Assembly: GCF_009711975.1 (NCBI RefSeq)
Contig: NZ_VIKW01000004.1
Span: forward strand, 62,001 to 126,000
Length of the DNA: 64,000 nucleotides
From: Anabaena sp. UHCC 0204
Lineage (GTDB): Bacteria; Cyanobacteriota; Cyanobacteriia; Cyanobacteriales; Nostocaceae
Direction of reading: 5' to 3'
This document shows positions 8,365 to 17,502 of the stretch, one piece after another. The translations under genes were made by a program, and so were the position numbers. A model generated the notes under the pieces. That model was not told the DNA's origin. It did not search any database and saw only the letters and a program-made list of their open reading frames with translations. Position 1 is the stretch's first letter, and each line of letters begins with the position of its first letter.

Positions 8365-9075
8365 AAGAAATAAACCAATTTGTAGTTACTATTCACTTCA
8401 TTATCTAAGATAATGCTTGGTATAAAATGTGATCTATACCTCTCAAATTTAGTGATTTAGATCACTATTGACTAAACAGGATTAGTCATTCAATAACGCT
8501 GTTTTTTGTCAACGGTATGGGTAAAAAAACCAAGCTGACATTGACAGAGAAATTTTGCTTAAACCACCTTTGTTTATAGCTTTAGCAAGGGTAGCTGCTA
8601 CAGCTATAGATGATTAATCTGCATTGAGGATGTATATGTAGATTGTTTTTTAACTTCCAGAAAAAAAATGTATATATAAATACAGTTTACCATTGACTTA
8701 TGATAATCTTTAAACAAAGGTAGTAAAGCTATAAAGATTCAGCAAAGAAAGCTAAAACTTGTAGCCAATTGCGAAAAAAGGGTTTATGTTCAATAAAAGC
8801 ACAAATTTACACGGTCAATAATTTTCATCAGGATGTAAATATGGTAACAACTCTGACTGCTTCTGAAATTATTGTAATTCGTCCTCAAAGATACTTAAAG
8901 GCTGTAAAAGCCTCTGAATTTGAATATATGTGAACCTGATTTGAATTTATACAGAAATAACGGTTAATTTATGTCACAAAGTTCTAAGTTGTCACGATTA
9001 CTGTGATCAAAATCTATAATTAATGCTAGTCTTGGGGTAATTGGCTGTAATTTAGGGTAGCTAGAAGATAGCAAA
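8365..9075. other. Long AT-rich spacer before the TIGR03960 gene
   Basis: About 710 bases with A- and T-rich runs. It holds one possible 30-codon frame (8841-8933). A short minus-strand stretch near 8540-8610 reads like degraded coding sequence, but nothing recognisable. No RNA gene found. Confidence 0.4.
8841..8933 (+). CDS. Possible 30-residue small ORF
   Basis: ATG at 8841 with AGGA about 7 bases upstream; the peptide is MVTTLTASEIIVIRPQRYLK followed by ten more residues. The codons contain a small hairpin (AGGCT, loop, AGCCT). It may be a small protein, a leader peptide or chance; there is no family to lean on. Confidence 0.2.
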   Translation: MVTTLTASEIIVIRPQRYLKAVKASEFEYM

Positions 9076-11679
9076 GTGGCTGTTTTAGTTGAACAATTAA
9101 TAACATCGGATATTTTAAAACCTGCCCGTTACTTGGGTAATGAGCGTTTAGCAGTCCATAAGCCTTGGGATACGGCAACAATCCGTTGGGTTTTGACATA
9201 TCCAGAAGTATATGAAGTTGGGGCATCAAATTTAGGGCATATCATATTATACAACGTTTTGAATGCCCAGCCTCGCCAGTTATGCGATCGCGCGTACTTA
9301 CCAGGAGCAGATTTAGCAGCTAAACTTCGGACTACGCAGACACCTCTGTTTGCGGTGGAATCTAAACGGTGGTTGACGGACTTTGATATTTTAGGCTTTA
9401 GTCTCAGTTACGAATTAGGCGCAACCAACATTTTAGAAATGTTGGATTTAGCAGGAATCCCCGTCACTAGAGAAGAACGTTTACAGGGAAATTACCCGCT
9501 AATTTTTGCTGGTGGACAAACAGCAACATCTAACCCCGAACCCTATACAGATTTCTTCGACTTCATAGTTTTGGGAGATGGTGAAGAACTACTTCCCGAA
9601 ATTGGCTTGGTTTTAGAAGAAGGGAAAAAATCCGGCTTAAATCGTCAAGAACTGTTATTAGACTTGGCACAAGTTCCCGGTGTATATGTGCCGCAGTTTT
9701 ATGAAATGGGTGCAAGTGGAGCTGTTTATCCCCTGCGTCCAGATGTACCCAAAAGAGTTCTCAGACGGGTAGCCACACCAATTCCTGCCTATTCCATTGG
9801 CTTAGTCCCTTATGTAGAAACAGTCCACGATCGCTTAACCATTGAAATTCGTCGGGGTTGCACCCGTGGTTGTCGGTTCTGTCAACCAGGAATGCTGACT
9901 AGACCGGCACAGGATGTAGAACCGGAAAAAGTGGTAACAGCCATAGAAAAAGGAATGCGGGAAACTGGTTACAATGAGTTTTCCCTATTGTCTTTGAGTT
10001 GTTCAGATTATTTAGCCCTACCAGCGGTGGGGATGGAAATTAAAAATCGCTTAAAAAATGACAATATTTCCCTCACTTTACCAAGTCAAAGAGTAGATAG
10101 ATTTGATGAAAATATTGCTAATATCCTGGGAGGAACACGCCAAGGGGGATTAACCTTTGCCCCAGAAGCAGGTACTCAAAGAATGCGGGATATTGTCAAT
10201 AAGGGCTTGACTAATGAAGAATTGTTGCGGGGGATAAAAACCGCTTGGTCACAAGGTTGGCATAAAATCAAGCTGTATTTTATGATTGGTTTACCCGGTG
10301 AAACAGATACCGATGTGATCGGGATTGTGGAAACTGTGAGGTGGTTACAACAAGAATGTTGGGAAAAAGGCAGAAAAGCCCTGAATTTTAATTTGACTAT
10401 TTCTAACTTTACTCCCAAACCCCATACTCCTTTTCAATGGCATTCAGTCTCAACAACAGAGTTTGCCAGAAAGCAGAACCTATTGCGACAAGAGTTTCGC
10501 GGAATGCGAAATGTGAAAGTAAATTTCACGGATTTTCGCATCTCCGCCATGGAAGACTTTATTGGTAGAGGCGATCGCACTTTGGGGAAAGTGTTACAGC
10601 GGGCTTGGGAACTGGGTGCAGGGATGGATTCTTGGTATGACAATGTAGATAAAGCATTTACAGCTTGGGGCGAAGCGATCGCTCAAGCCGGTCTAGACTG
10701 GAAATACCGTCAAGTTGAAAATGGCGAGTGGAATCTGTTTGCTGTCAGCAACAAGGAACAAGAAACCTCATCACCTCTAGATATTCCCTTACCTTGGGAT
10801 CATATTGATACTGGCATTGATAAAAAGTGGTTGCAAGAAGACCTCCAACGCGCTCTAGCAGCCGCAACTGTCCCTGACTGCTCTTTTGAAGGTTGTTCCC
10901 ATTGCGGAGTTTGTGGCACTGATTTTGGTCACAACATCGTGATTTCTCCACCACCCATTCCCAGCTTTGCTGGTGATTTTGTCCCCAACACCACTAAAGC
11001 CCAACGGCTGCGCGTATGCTTTGGCAAAAAAGGGGATATGGCTTTGGTGAGTCACTTGGATTTAATGCGCCTCTTTGATCGAGCTATGCGGCGTGCAAGT
11101 TTACCAATTACATTCACAGGTGGCTTTCATCCTGGTCCGCGAATTTGTCTAGCTAGTGCTTTAGCATTAGGCGCTACCAGTAATGGAGAAATTGTTGATT
11201 TTGAATTCACTCAAGCAATTGATATCGAAACTTTTCATGCCCAATTAGTGAATCAACTACCTACTGACATACCTGTATATAATGTGGTAGAAATAGATAT
11301 CAAATCTCCCTCTGCTAACCAGTCTCTGGAAGCAGCCGAGTATTTACTAACAGTGTCTACATCTCAAAGCGAGGTACAACCGACACAATGGCAAGATTGG
11401 ATTGAGACTATTCAAAATCAAGAGGAGATTCTTTCGGCACATACAACCAAATCAGGTAAGCAGCAATTAATAAATCTGCGCGATCGCTTATGGGAAATAG
11501 AATTAATCACAGCCTATAATCGAGAATCAGACTCAACCGCAGTCCTCCGTTACTTGGGTAGCTGTCGTCCTGACGGTGTGATCTTACGTCCTGAGCAAGT
11601 CTTGTCTATGCTAGAAATAATCACTAATGCAGAATTTCACCTCTTGCATATTCACCGCAATCGCCTAGTTATTGGATAA
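9076..11679 (+). CDS. TIGR03960-type B12-binding radical SAM protein with C-terminal DUF2344
   Basis: 867 aa, GTG start at 9076 (AVLVEQLITSDILKPARYLG matches the usual N-terminus as I remember it). Residues about 1-240 form the B12-binding-like part. The radical SAM cluster motif is RGCTRGCRFCQPG with C262, C266 and C269. A cysteine cluster CSFEGCSHCGVCGTDFGHN lies near residue 605, and residues about 645-860 form the DUF2344 domain (RLRVCFGKKGDMALVSHLDLMRLFDRAMRRA). The family is widespread and is often encoded beside RNase E/G, as here, which suggests a link to RNA or ribosome biology; the reaction is not known to me. rne follows on the same strand after a 1.2-kb gap. Confidence 0.88.
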   Translation: MAVLVEQLITSDILKPARYLGNERLAVHKPWDTATIRWVLTYPEVYEVGASNLGHIILYNVLNAQPRQLCDRAYLPGADLAAKLRTTQTPLFAVESKRWLTDFDILGFSLSYELGATNILEMLDLAGIPVTREERLQGNYPLIFAGGQTATSNPEPYTDFFDFIVLGDGEELLPEIGLVLEEGKKSGLNRQELLLDLAQVPGVYVPQFYEMGASGAVYPLRPDVPKRVLRRVATPIPAYSIGLVPYVETVHDRLTIEIRRGCTRGCRFCQPGMLTRPAQDVEPEKVVTAIEKGMRETGYNEFSLLSLSCSDYLALPAVGMEIKNRLKNDNISLTLPSQRVDRFDENIANILGGTRQGGLTFAPEAGTQRMRDIVNKGLTNEELLRGIKTAWSQGWHKIKLYFMIGLPGETDTDVIGIVETVRWLQQECWEKGRKALNFNLTISNFTPKPHTPFQWHSVSTTEFARKQNLLRQEFRGMRNVKVNFTDFRISAMEDFIGRGDRTLGKVLQRAWELGAGMDSWYDNVDKAFTAWGEAIAQAGLDWKYRQVENGEWNLFAVSNKEQETSSPLDIPLPWDHIDTGIDKKWLQEDLQRALAAATVPDCSFEGCSHCGVCGTDFGHNIVISPPPIPSFAGDFVPNTTKAQRLRVCFGKKGDMALVSHLDLMRLFDRAMRRASLPITFTGGFHPGPRICLASALALGATSNGEIVDFEFTQAIDIETFHAQLVNQLPTDIPVYNVVEIDIKSPSANQSLEAAEYLLTVSTSQSEVQPTQWQDWIETIQNQEEILSAHTTKSGKQQLINLRDRLWEIELITAYNRESDSTAVLRYLGSCRPDGVILRPEQVLSMLEIITNAEFHLLHIHRNRLVIG

Positions 11680-12901
11680 ATTGCCAGTAATTACCCGAAA
11701 TTAACAAATTGTGGGAATTTATTTTTAGCTAACAAGCAGAAGCTTCTCACCTACCAGCAAGGGAGGTGATGAGATGAATGGGAGTGAGTGACGAATTGAC
11801 GAGCGATCGCAATTTAGCAATGGCAAATCAGCAATGTGAGTAAATAAGGAATAAACACTTTCTTGGTTTTTCTCAAAATATTTGATATAATTTTGACCAA
11901 TAGGTGTAACTCAATTAAATGCTGAAAAGCAGCCTATTGAAAAAGTTAGCAATTATCTCTAAAAGACCCTAAGACATAGGGCTTTAAAGCTCAGTTAATG
12001 TCCAGATTAGGAGTCCCTGAGAAATCCACACTCACCTGTAAGGAAGCGTGTGGAGTATGTCACCAAAGTTGCGTTAGAATTAGAATCAAGAGAAATTTTC
12101 TGGCGCTGCATTGCATGGCTTGATTCACTACCCTGATCATCAGGGAGCAAAGCCAAAGAGATAAGAGTGCAACTTCTAAGATTGTATTCCAGACAAACTC
12201 TGTTGATGATTACAAACCACTCTCCCTATAGCTACCCTGTGAATCAATCACTAACAATAGCTTTCGTCAGCTTCTCTATTAGCTGATAGATTCTATCCCT
12301 TAAATAATACTTGCTTTTATTGCGGGCTTATGCAATTGCTACAAAAGTAAGGGTGTTTAACTGTAAAAAATACCACGTAAGTATTGACAGAGATGAAAAC
12401 GCCGCCAAAATTCTTGTCAAGATAATCCGGTGGGTTATCTGCACTAGCTAAATTTTCTAGTGAAAATACGGATAGTGAATCTAGTGCGAAAAGCAGGTTT
12501 TTCTCCGTCAATAAATGGTAAAACCAAAAAGTTGCAGCCTGTTTAAACTCTAACTTTTTGATAAGTGCGTGCATTTAAGCATGGCTAACTTTACCTGATG
12601 AAACATTAACTTTGGAGCAGATGTCTACGGATATCCAAAGTTTAGATAGCAGCGTATAGTATGGGAAATCAACCAAGGGCGGTTGATTTAAGTTCTTAAA
12701 CTATATACAGCTATTCAGGAATAATCAGGCGTGTAAACGAGATTACAGTATCATTAGCTCTCCATAACTTTGCAGAGCCGCTCAAATTTGAAATTTTTAT
12801 TACTAGTAGCGCCTTGTAGCAGCGACTGTAGGGACAAAAGAGATCACGGAGAAGCTCTTCTTGTAATTCCCCTCAGTGCTGCCAGTTTTTGAGGAAATTG
12901 A
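11680..12901 (+). promoter_or_regulatory. Gene-free 1.2-kb region upstream of rne, probable long leader
   Basis: No convincing gene lies here. It contains paired segments: CCACAC/GTGTGG (12026-12053), a three-way-junction candidate (12066-12185), and a perfect 9-bp hairpin AAATCAACC/GGTTGATTT (12666-12689) followed by the palindrome TTTAAGTTCTTAAA. RNase E genes are known to be autoregulated through long, structured, U-rich 5' leaders in enterobacteria and long leaders in cyanobacteria. That this region is the rne leader is inference. A GAGGAA ribosome-binding site precedes the rne ATG. Confidence 0.45.
12066..12185 (+). ncRNA. Candidate structured RNA (three-way junction) upstream of rne
   Basis: AAGTTGC (12066-12072) pairs with GCAACTT (12179-12185) and closes a domain. 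Inside it AATCAAG (12084-12090) pairs with CTTGATT (12119-12125), and CCCTGA-TCA-TCAGGG (12131-12145) is a perfect 6-bp hairpin. Three nested or adjacent perfect stems in 120 nt of otherwise gene-free DNA suggest a folded RNA. It could be part of the rne leader or a separate small RNA. I do not match it to tRNA, tmRNA, SRP RNA or 6S RNA. Strand is assumed from rne. Confidence 0.3.
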
Positions 12902-15001
12902 ATGCCAAAACAAATTATCATCGCGGAACAGCATCAAATTGCTGCTGTATTTTCGGAAGATCAAATACAAGAACTCGTTGTAGCTACCGGTCATCACCAA
13001 ATAGGTGATATCTATTTAGGTGTAGTAGAAAACGTATTACCTGGGATAGATGCGGCTTTTGTGAATATCGGTGATCCCGAACGCAACGGTTTTATTCATG
13101 TTACTGACTTGGGTCCGTTGAGGCTGAAGCGTAGTGCAGCAGCTATTACAGAACTGCTAACACCACAGCAAAAAACATTAGTACAGGTGATGAAAGAGCC
13201 TACTGGGACAAAAGGTCCCAGGCTGACAGGTAATATTACCTTACCTGGACGCTATGTAGTATTAATGCCTTATGGACGGGGTGTAAACTTATCTAGACGG
13301 ATTAAGAGCGAAAGTGAGCGTAACCGTCTCAGAGCTTTAGCAATTTTGATTAAACCAGCAGGTATGGGTTTGCTGGTACGCACAGAAGCAGAAGGAAAAC
13401 CAGAAGAAGCAATCATTGAAGATTTAGAAGTGCTGCAAAAGCAGTGGGAAATTGTTCAACAAGAAGCAGTATCTACCCGTGCGCCAGCCTTACTTAATCG
13501 TGATGATGACTTTATTCAACGCGTACTTAGAGATATGTATGGTAGTGATGTGAATCGCATTGTTGTAGATTCCAGCACTGGCTTAAAACGGGTGAAACAG
13601 TATTTACAAAACTGGAGTGGTGGACAAACACCCCAGGGATTACTGATTGATCATCACCGCGATCGCTCGCCCATTTTAGAATACTTCCGCATTAATGCTG
13701 CTGTCCGCGAAGCTCTCAGACCAAGAGTAGATTTACCTTCAGGCGGTTATATCATCATCCAACCAACGGAAGCATTAACCGTCATAGATGTAAACTCCGG
13801 TTCTTTCACCCGCTCCGCTACTGCTAGAGAAACAGTGCTGTGGACAAACTGCGAAGCAGCTACAGAAATTGCTCGTCAGTTACGTTTACGAAACATTGCC
13901 GGTGTGATTGTCGTTGATTTCATTGATATGGAATCCCGACGCGATCAAATGCAAGTTTTAGAACACTTTAACAAATCTCTCAAAGCTGATAAAGCCCGTC
14001 CGCAAATTGCCCAATTGACTGAGCTAGGTTTAGTAGAACTTACCCGCAAGCGTCAAGGACAAAACATATATGAATTATTTGGCGAGACTTGTCCTACCTG
14101 TGGCGGTTTAGGACATACCGTGAGATTACCGGGAGAAACAGAAAACCGATTACCTATCCCGGCTACAGATGTACCAGAGCGGTTTGTACCGATGCCACAA
14201 AAAGAATCCCGGCCTGTGACTCGGATAATTGATAGCGGTAGCATATCGCCAGCCATACCACGAGATCCCTACGATGGCTTTGGGGATGGATTTGAAGGAG
14301 AATCGGAATTTAGTTCCCTACATCTAACTAATCATCCTAGTTACCAAGAATTAAATGATAGCAAGCGCCGTACTCGTACCCGTCGCAGCCGGATTGGGGT
14401 AAATGGAGTTAATGGTAAAGATGAACCCCGCTTAACTACCAATCCCCTAGCTTTTGTTAATGATGCGGATTTAGACTTAGAAGAAGCTGAACTACCTTCT
14501 TCAGAAATCTCCCCACCTACCATTAATAAATCGGGTTGGACGGAAAGGCCAGAACGGGCAAAAATTAAACTAGAACCAATTAAGGTCGAACCTCCGGAGA
14601 TTATTACTGTCGAAATGTCAGCAAAAGAACAAGATACATTTGCTGAAATGGGAATTTCTCCTCTACTCAAATTAGATCGGGAGGGCAAAAATTCTAGATC
14701 GGTGATTATTAATGTTGTTCAACCAGGACAATTATCAACTGAACCAACTGAATCTATCCCCGAACCAATTATTACTGAAAAAACAACTCCTGATGTTGTC
14801 CCCATTGAAGTACCGACACCAAAATTTGAGATAGAAGAAGAATCTTCTTTTCCACCATTAACAATTGTCCCCGAATTAACAGTTGCAACAGAGGAAAATG
14901 AAGCTGAAACAGAAACAGAAACTAATAGTACCTCTGTGCCTAATCGTCGTCGTCGTCGTCGTTCATCAGCCCTAGATAGTGATGGTTTTAGCCAAGATTG
15001 A
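12902..15001 (+). CDS. rne: Ribonuclease E (Rne/Rng family), cyanobacterial type
   Basis: 699 aa. Order: S1 RNA-binding domain (about residues 35-120, GDIYLGVVENVLPGIDAAFVNIG), 5' sensor and RNase H-like parts, DNase I-like catalytic part with metal-binding D296 (VIDVNSGS) and D339 (VVDFIDME), and the zinc-link CPTCGG (C397, C400). The C-terminal 280 residues are disordered and acidic/Pro-rich, ending with six arginines (682-687) followed by SSA; this Arg-rich nonapeptide is known in cyanobacterial RNase E as the site that binds polynucleotide phosphorylase. The enzyme cleaves AU-rich single-stranded RNA and starts mRNA decay and rRNA/tRNA maturation. ATG at 12902 has a good GAGGAA site. rnhB follows 194 bases downstream. 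Confidence 0.97.
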   Translation: MPKQIIIAEQHQIAAVFSEDQIQELVVATGHHQIGDIYLGVVENVLPGIDAAFVNIGDPERNGFIHVTDLGPLRLKRSAAAITELLTPQQKTLVQVMKEPTGTKGPRLTGNITLPGRYVVLMPYGRGVNLSRRIKSESERNRLRALAILIKPAGMGLLVRTEAEGKPEEAIIEDLEVLQKQWEIVQQEAVSTRAPALLNRDDDFIQRVLRDMYGSDVNRIVVDSSTGLKRVKQYLQNWSGGQTPQGLLIDHHRDRSPILEYFRINAAVREALRPRVDLPSGGYIIIQPTEALTVIDVNSGSFTRSATARETVLWTNCEAATEIARQLRLRNIAGVIVVDFIDMESRRDQMQVLEHFNKSLKADKARPQIAQLTELGLVELTRKRQGQNIYELFGETCPTCGGLGHTVRLPGETENRLPIPATDVPERFVPMPQKESRPVTRIIDSGSISPAIPRDPYDGFGDGFEGESEFSSLHLTNHPSYQELNDSKRRTRTRRSRIGVNGVNGKDEPRLTTNPLAFVNDADLDLEEAELPSSEISPPTINKSGWTERPERAKIKLEPIKVEPPEIITVEMSAKEQDTFAEMGISPLLKLDREGKNSRSVIINVVQPGQLSTEPTESIPEPIITEKTTPDVVPIEVPTPKFEIEEESSFPPLTIVPELTVATEENEAETETETNSTSVPNRRRRRRSSALDSDGFSQD

Positions 15002-15092
15002 ATTTAAGAGGATTTGAGATTTTGGTTTGTGTTCCCTTTTAAATCGGTTGGGGAAATGGGACTGTGATTTTGAGGATTTTTATGATTACTTT

Positions 15093-15188
15093 GATTAATT
15101 AATCATCTAAATCAAATTAATCACATAAATCATAGTTTAGACTTCTGATTAATTAATCATCTAAATCAAGTACACAAATCATAGTTCT
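15093..15188. repeat. Imperfect tandem repeat in the rne-rnhB spacer
   Basis: A 23-bp segment beginning GATTAATTAATCATC, itself containing the palindrome GATTAATTAATC, occurs at 15093-15115 and again at 15147-15169. Each copy is followed by a similar AAATCATAGTT tail. The offset is 54 bases. It may be a local duplication; a role in rnhB expression is not evident. Confidence 0.65.
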
Positions 15189-15195
15189 GATATTT

Positions 15196-15870
15196 ATGGG
15201 AGAAATCAAGCCCACACCCTGGGATAACTTGAGTTGGTTAGAGTTTTCTACCTACTCAGATATGCAGGGTGTGGTTGCGGGTGTTGATGAAGTAGGAAGA
15301 GGGGCTTTATTCGGTCCTGTGGTAGCAGCGGTGGTTTTATTACCAGTAGAGGCTTTATCAATATTGATGGCTGATGAGATTAAGGACAGCAAAAAGTTGT
15401 CTAGTTCTCGAAGAATTAAGCTGGCTAAAAAAATTACTACTCTGGCTTTAGATTGGAGAATTGGTTATGCTTCAACTGCGGAAATAGATGAGTTGAATAT
15501 TTTACAGGCAACTTTATTAGCAATGAAGCGTGCTGTTCTCAAGTTAAAGGTAAAGCCTGAACTTTGTTTAATTGATGGTAATCAGTTAGTCAAGGATTTG
15601 CCAATACCACAGCAAACGATTGTTAAGGGTGATGAGCGATCGCTAAATATCGCCGCAGCTAGTATCATGGCTAAGGTTTGGCGTGATGATTTAGTGCAGC
15701 GTTTAGCATTAAAATATCCTCAATATGATCTCGAACGAAATAAAGGTTATGGAAGCCAGCGACATTTACTGGCTCTCCAAAAATATGGGACTTTACCTCT
15801 ACATCGTCGCTCTTTTCGTCCTTGTCAAATTCAATCCTGCACTCAGAATGACAATTATCTTTTTGAATAA
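15196..15870 (+). CDS. rnhB: Ribonuclease HII
   Basis: 224 aa, in the normal RNase HII range. The first catalytic motif AGVDEVGRGALFGPVVAAVV begins near residue 29, and the other acidic positions fall in KDSKKLSSSRR, CLIDGNQLV and the AAASIMAKVWRDD helix. The enzyme cuts the RNA strand of RNA-DNA hybrids and initiates ribonucleotide excision from DNA. The neighbourhood rne-rnhB is a known cyanobacterial pairing and the two may be co-transcribed. It ends 8 bases before the end of the convergent DUF1997 gene, with no terminator between. Confidence 0.95.
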   Translation: MGEIKPTPWDNLSWLEFSTYSDMQGVVAGVDEVGRGALFGPVVAAVVLLPVEALSILMADEIKDSKKLSSSRRIKLAKKITTLALDWRIGYASTAEIDELNILQATLLAMKRAVLKLKVKPELCLIDGNQLVKDLPIPQQTIVKGDERSLNIAAASIMAKVWRDDLVQRLALKYPQYDLERNKGYGSQRHLLALQKYGTLPLHRRSFRPCQIQSCTQNDNYLFE

Positions 15871-15878
15871 TTCTCAAA

Positions 15879-16466
15879 CTATTCAAAATTTAAAATTGGT
15901 AATTCCGGAATGTTATTATCAATTTCCGTGTTCTGAGTTTGTGATATTACCCAATGCCGATAATCTGCTAAAAGGTGGTGTAGTAATCTTTGCTTAATTG
16001 TTAACAACACACTTTTGAGTAATCCATTCCCGGTAGTTTCTAAAATTGACTTGGGAGTAAAGGAAAATGGTTGCGGGATCTCTACTAACACTTCTAAATC
16101 AGCTTTCCCTTGCAGATGAGTTCCACTACTGAGTTGAACTGGTGACAAATAGCCTTTTAAATTCAAGGAAAAACGTTGGTTAATATACTCAAAACCAAGG
16201 ATTTCACAACCGAGCGATCGCAAATAAATCGTTCCGCTTGCATCCGCCCAGACTCTCATATCTACAGTAGGCTGAATACTCAGTGACATAAAAGACAGAG
16301 GACGCATTTTTAAGCGAAACACTTCTTCAGAAAGCTGTTGAATTCTAGTATTATCAGCTAAGGCATTCACCAAACGTTGAGGCTGACGTAAATAGTGCTG
16401 AATAGGAATAGGTTGCTTAGGAACGGAAATTTCAACCGATTGAGAGGCAGTAAACTTGGTAGCCAT
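15879..16466 (-). CDS. DUF1997 family protein
   Basis: 195 aa from the ATG at 16466 (an upstream TTG at 16472 would add two residues). The pattern YLRQPQRLVNALADNTRIQQLSEEVFRLKMRPLSFMSLSIQPTVDMRVW in outline, followed by RSLGCEILG and a hydrophobic beta-rich core, matches the DUF1997 family of cyanobacteria and chloroplasts. No catalytic motif or membrane segment is evident and the function is unknown. It is convergent with rnhB and divergent from pheA. Confidence 0.85.
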   Translation of the reverse strand: MATKFTASQSVEISVPKQPIPIQHYLRQPQRLVNALADNTRIQQLSEEVFRLKMRPLSFMSLSIQPTVDMRVWADASGTIYLRSLGCEILGFEYINQRFSLNLKGYLSPVQLSSGTHLQGKADLEVLVEIPQPFSFTPKSILETTGNGLLKSVLLTIKQRLLHHLLADYRHWVISQTQNTEIDNNIPELPILNFE

Positions 16467-16580
16467 GAGCAAATTAAACCATTTGTTTTTTAATTGTAAT
16501 ATCTTTTAACAATTTGCATTAAATTGTAAAAAAATCAAACTCTTAATTCATTATCAATCAAATTCGTCAGATTTAAACGT

Positions 16581-17432
16581 ATGAATCTTAAAATTGCACA
16601 TTTAGGTCCACCAGGAACTTATGCCGAACAAGCAGCTTTTTTCTATCTCAACTGGTTGAATCATCACCAAGGTATGAGCGACAAAAGAAGCTTTGAATTA
16701 TGTCCCTATCCTACAATTGCCCAATCACTACAAGCTGTAGCTGAAAACCAAAGTCAATTAGCGGTTGTTCCTGTGGAAAACTCTATTGAAGGTAGTGTTA
16801 ATATGACACTGGATAGTTTATGGAAATTAGAGAGGTTAAAAATTCAACTAGCTTTAGTTATACCTATACAACATACATTGATTTCTTATGCAACTAGTTT
16901 AGATATGATTAAAAGTGTATATTCCCATCCTCAAGCGTTAAGTCAATGTCAAGGATGGCTATCACAGTTATTACCAAATGTTAATTTGATTGCTAGTAAC
17001 TCGACAACTGAAGCACTACAGGAATTAGAACAGGACGTAACAATAGCAGCGATCGCTTCTAGTAGAGCCGCGGAATTATATAATTTACCTATCCTTGCTA
17101 GTGGAATTAATGATTATCCAGAAAACTGTACTCGATTTTGGGTAGTTAGCACAGAAGAAAATCAGATGGTTGATTGTAGTCATACATCCCTAGCGTTTAG
17201 CGTAGCAGCGAATATACCAGGTGCATTAGTAAAAGTATTGCAAGTATTTGCTCATTCAGGTATTAATCTGAGTCGCATTGAATCCCGTCCCACAAAACGT
17301 TCTTTGGGAGAATATTTATTTTATTTGGATATAGAAGCAGATGTTAATTCACAAATCATGAAATCTGCTTTAGGAGAGTTACAAAATTATACAGAAGTCC
17401 TGAAAATCTTTGGTAGCTATAGTGTGTTGTGA
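16581..17432 (+). CDS. pheA: Prephenate dehydratase
   Basis: 283 aa, a stand-alone enzyme without chorismate mutase. The N-terminal LGPPGTYAEQAA, the VPVENSIEGSVNMTLD substrate loop and ENCTRFWVV (the catalytic Thr-Arg-Phe motif) define the dehydratase. Residues about 200-275 form an ACT domain with the ESRPTK phenylalanine-binding signature, so feedback inhibition by phenylalanine is expected. It converts prephenate to phenylpyruvate in phenylalanine synthesis. It has its own promoter region, divergent from DUF1997. Confidence 0.95.
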   Translation: MNLKIAHLGPPGTYAEQAAFFYLNWLNHHQGMSDKRSFELCPYPTIAQSLQAVAENQSQLAVVPVENSIEGSVNMTLDSLWKLERLKIQLALVIPIQHTLISYATSLDMIKSVYSHPQALSQCQGWLSQLLPNVNLIASNSTTEALQELEQDVTIAAIASSRAAELYNLPILASGINDYPENCTRFWVVSTEENQMVDCSHTSLAFSVAANIPGALVKVLQVFAHSGINLSRIESRPTKRSLGEYLFYLDIEADVNSQIMKSALGELQNYTEVLKIFGSYSVL

Positions 17433-17464
17433 AACTTCGCAGCATCTATAGACAAATCTGAAAG

Positions 17465-17494
17465 CTCCCACCTCAGCCGTTAGGTAGGTGGGAG
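17465..17494. terminator. Hairpin between convergent pheA and the LON-domain gene
   Basis: CTCCCACCT pairs exactly with AGGTGGGAG across a 12-base loop. It lies 32 bases after pheA and 8 bases after the convergent gene's stop. T-runs are short on both sides, so it is at best a weak bidirectional terminator. Confidence 0.5.
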
Positions 17495-17502
17495 TAGTTT
17501 AA

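Noticed and set aside
8540-8610. Degraded coding stretch on the minus strand
   Set aside because: Too short and unrecognisable to call a pseudogene.
12317-12574. 85-codon frame on the minus strand in the rne leader
   Set aside because: No recognisable family and it lies in a region with RNA-like stems; probably chance.
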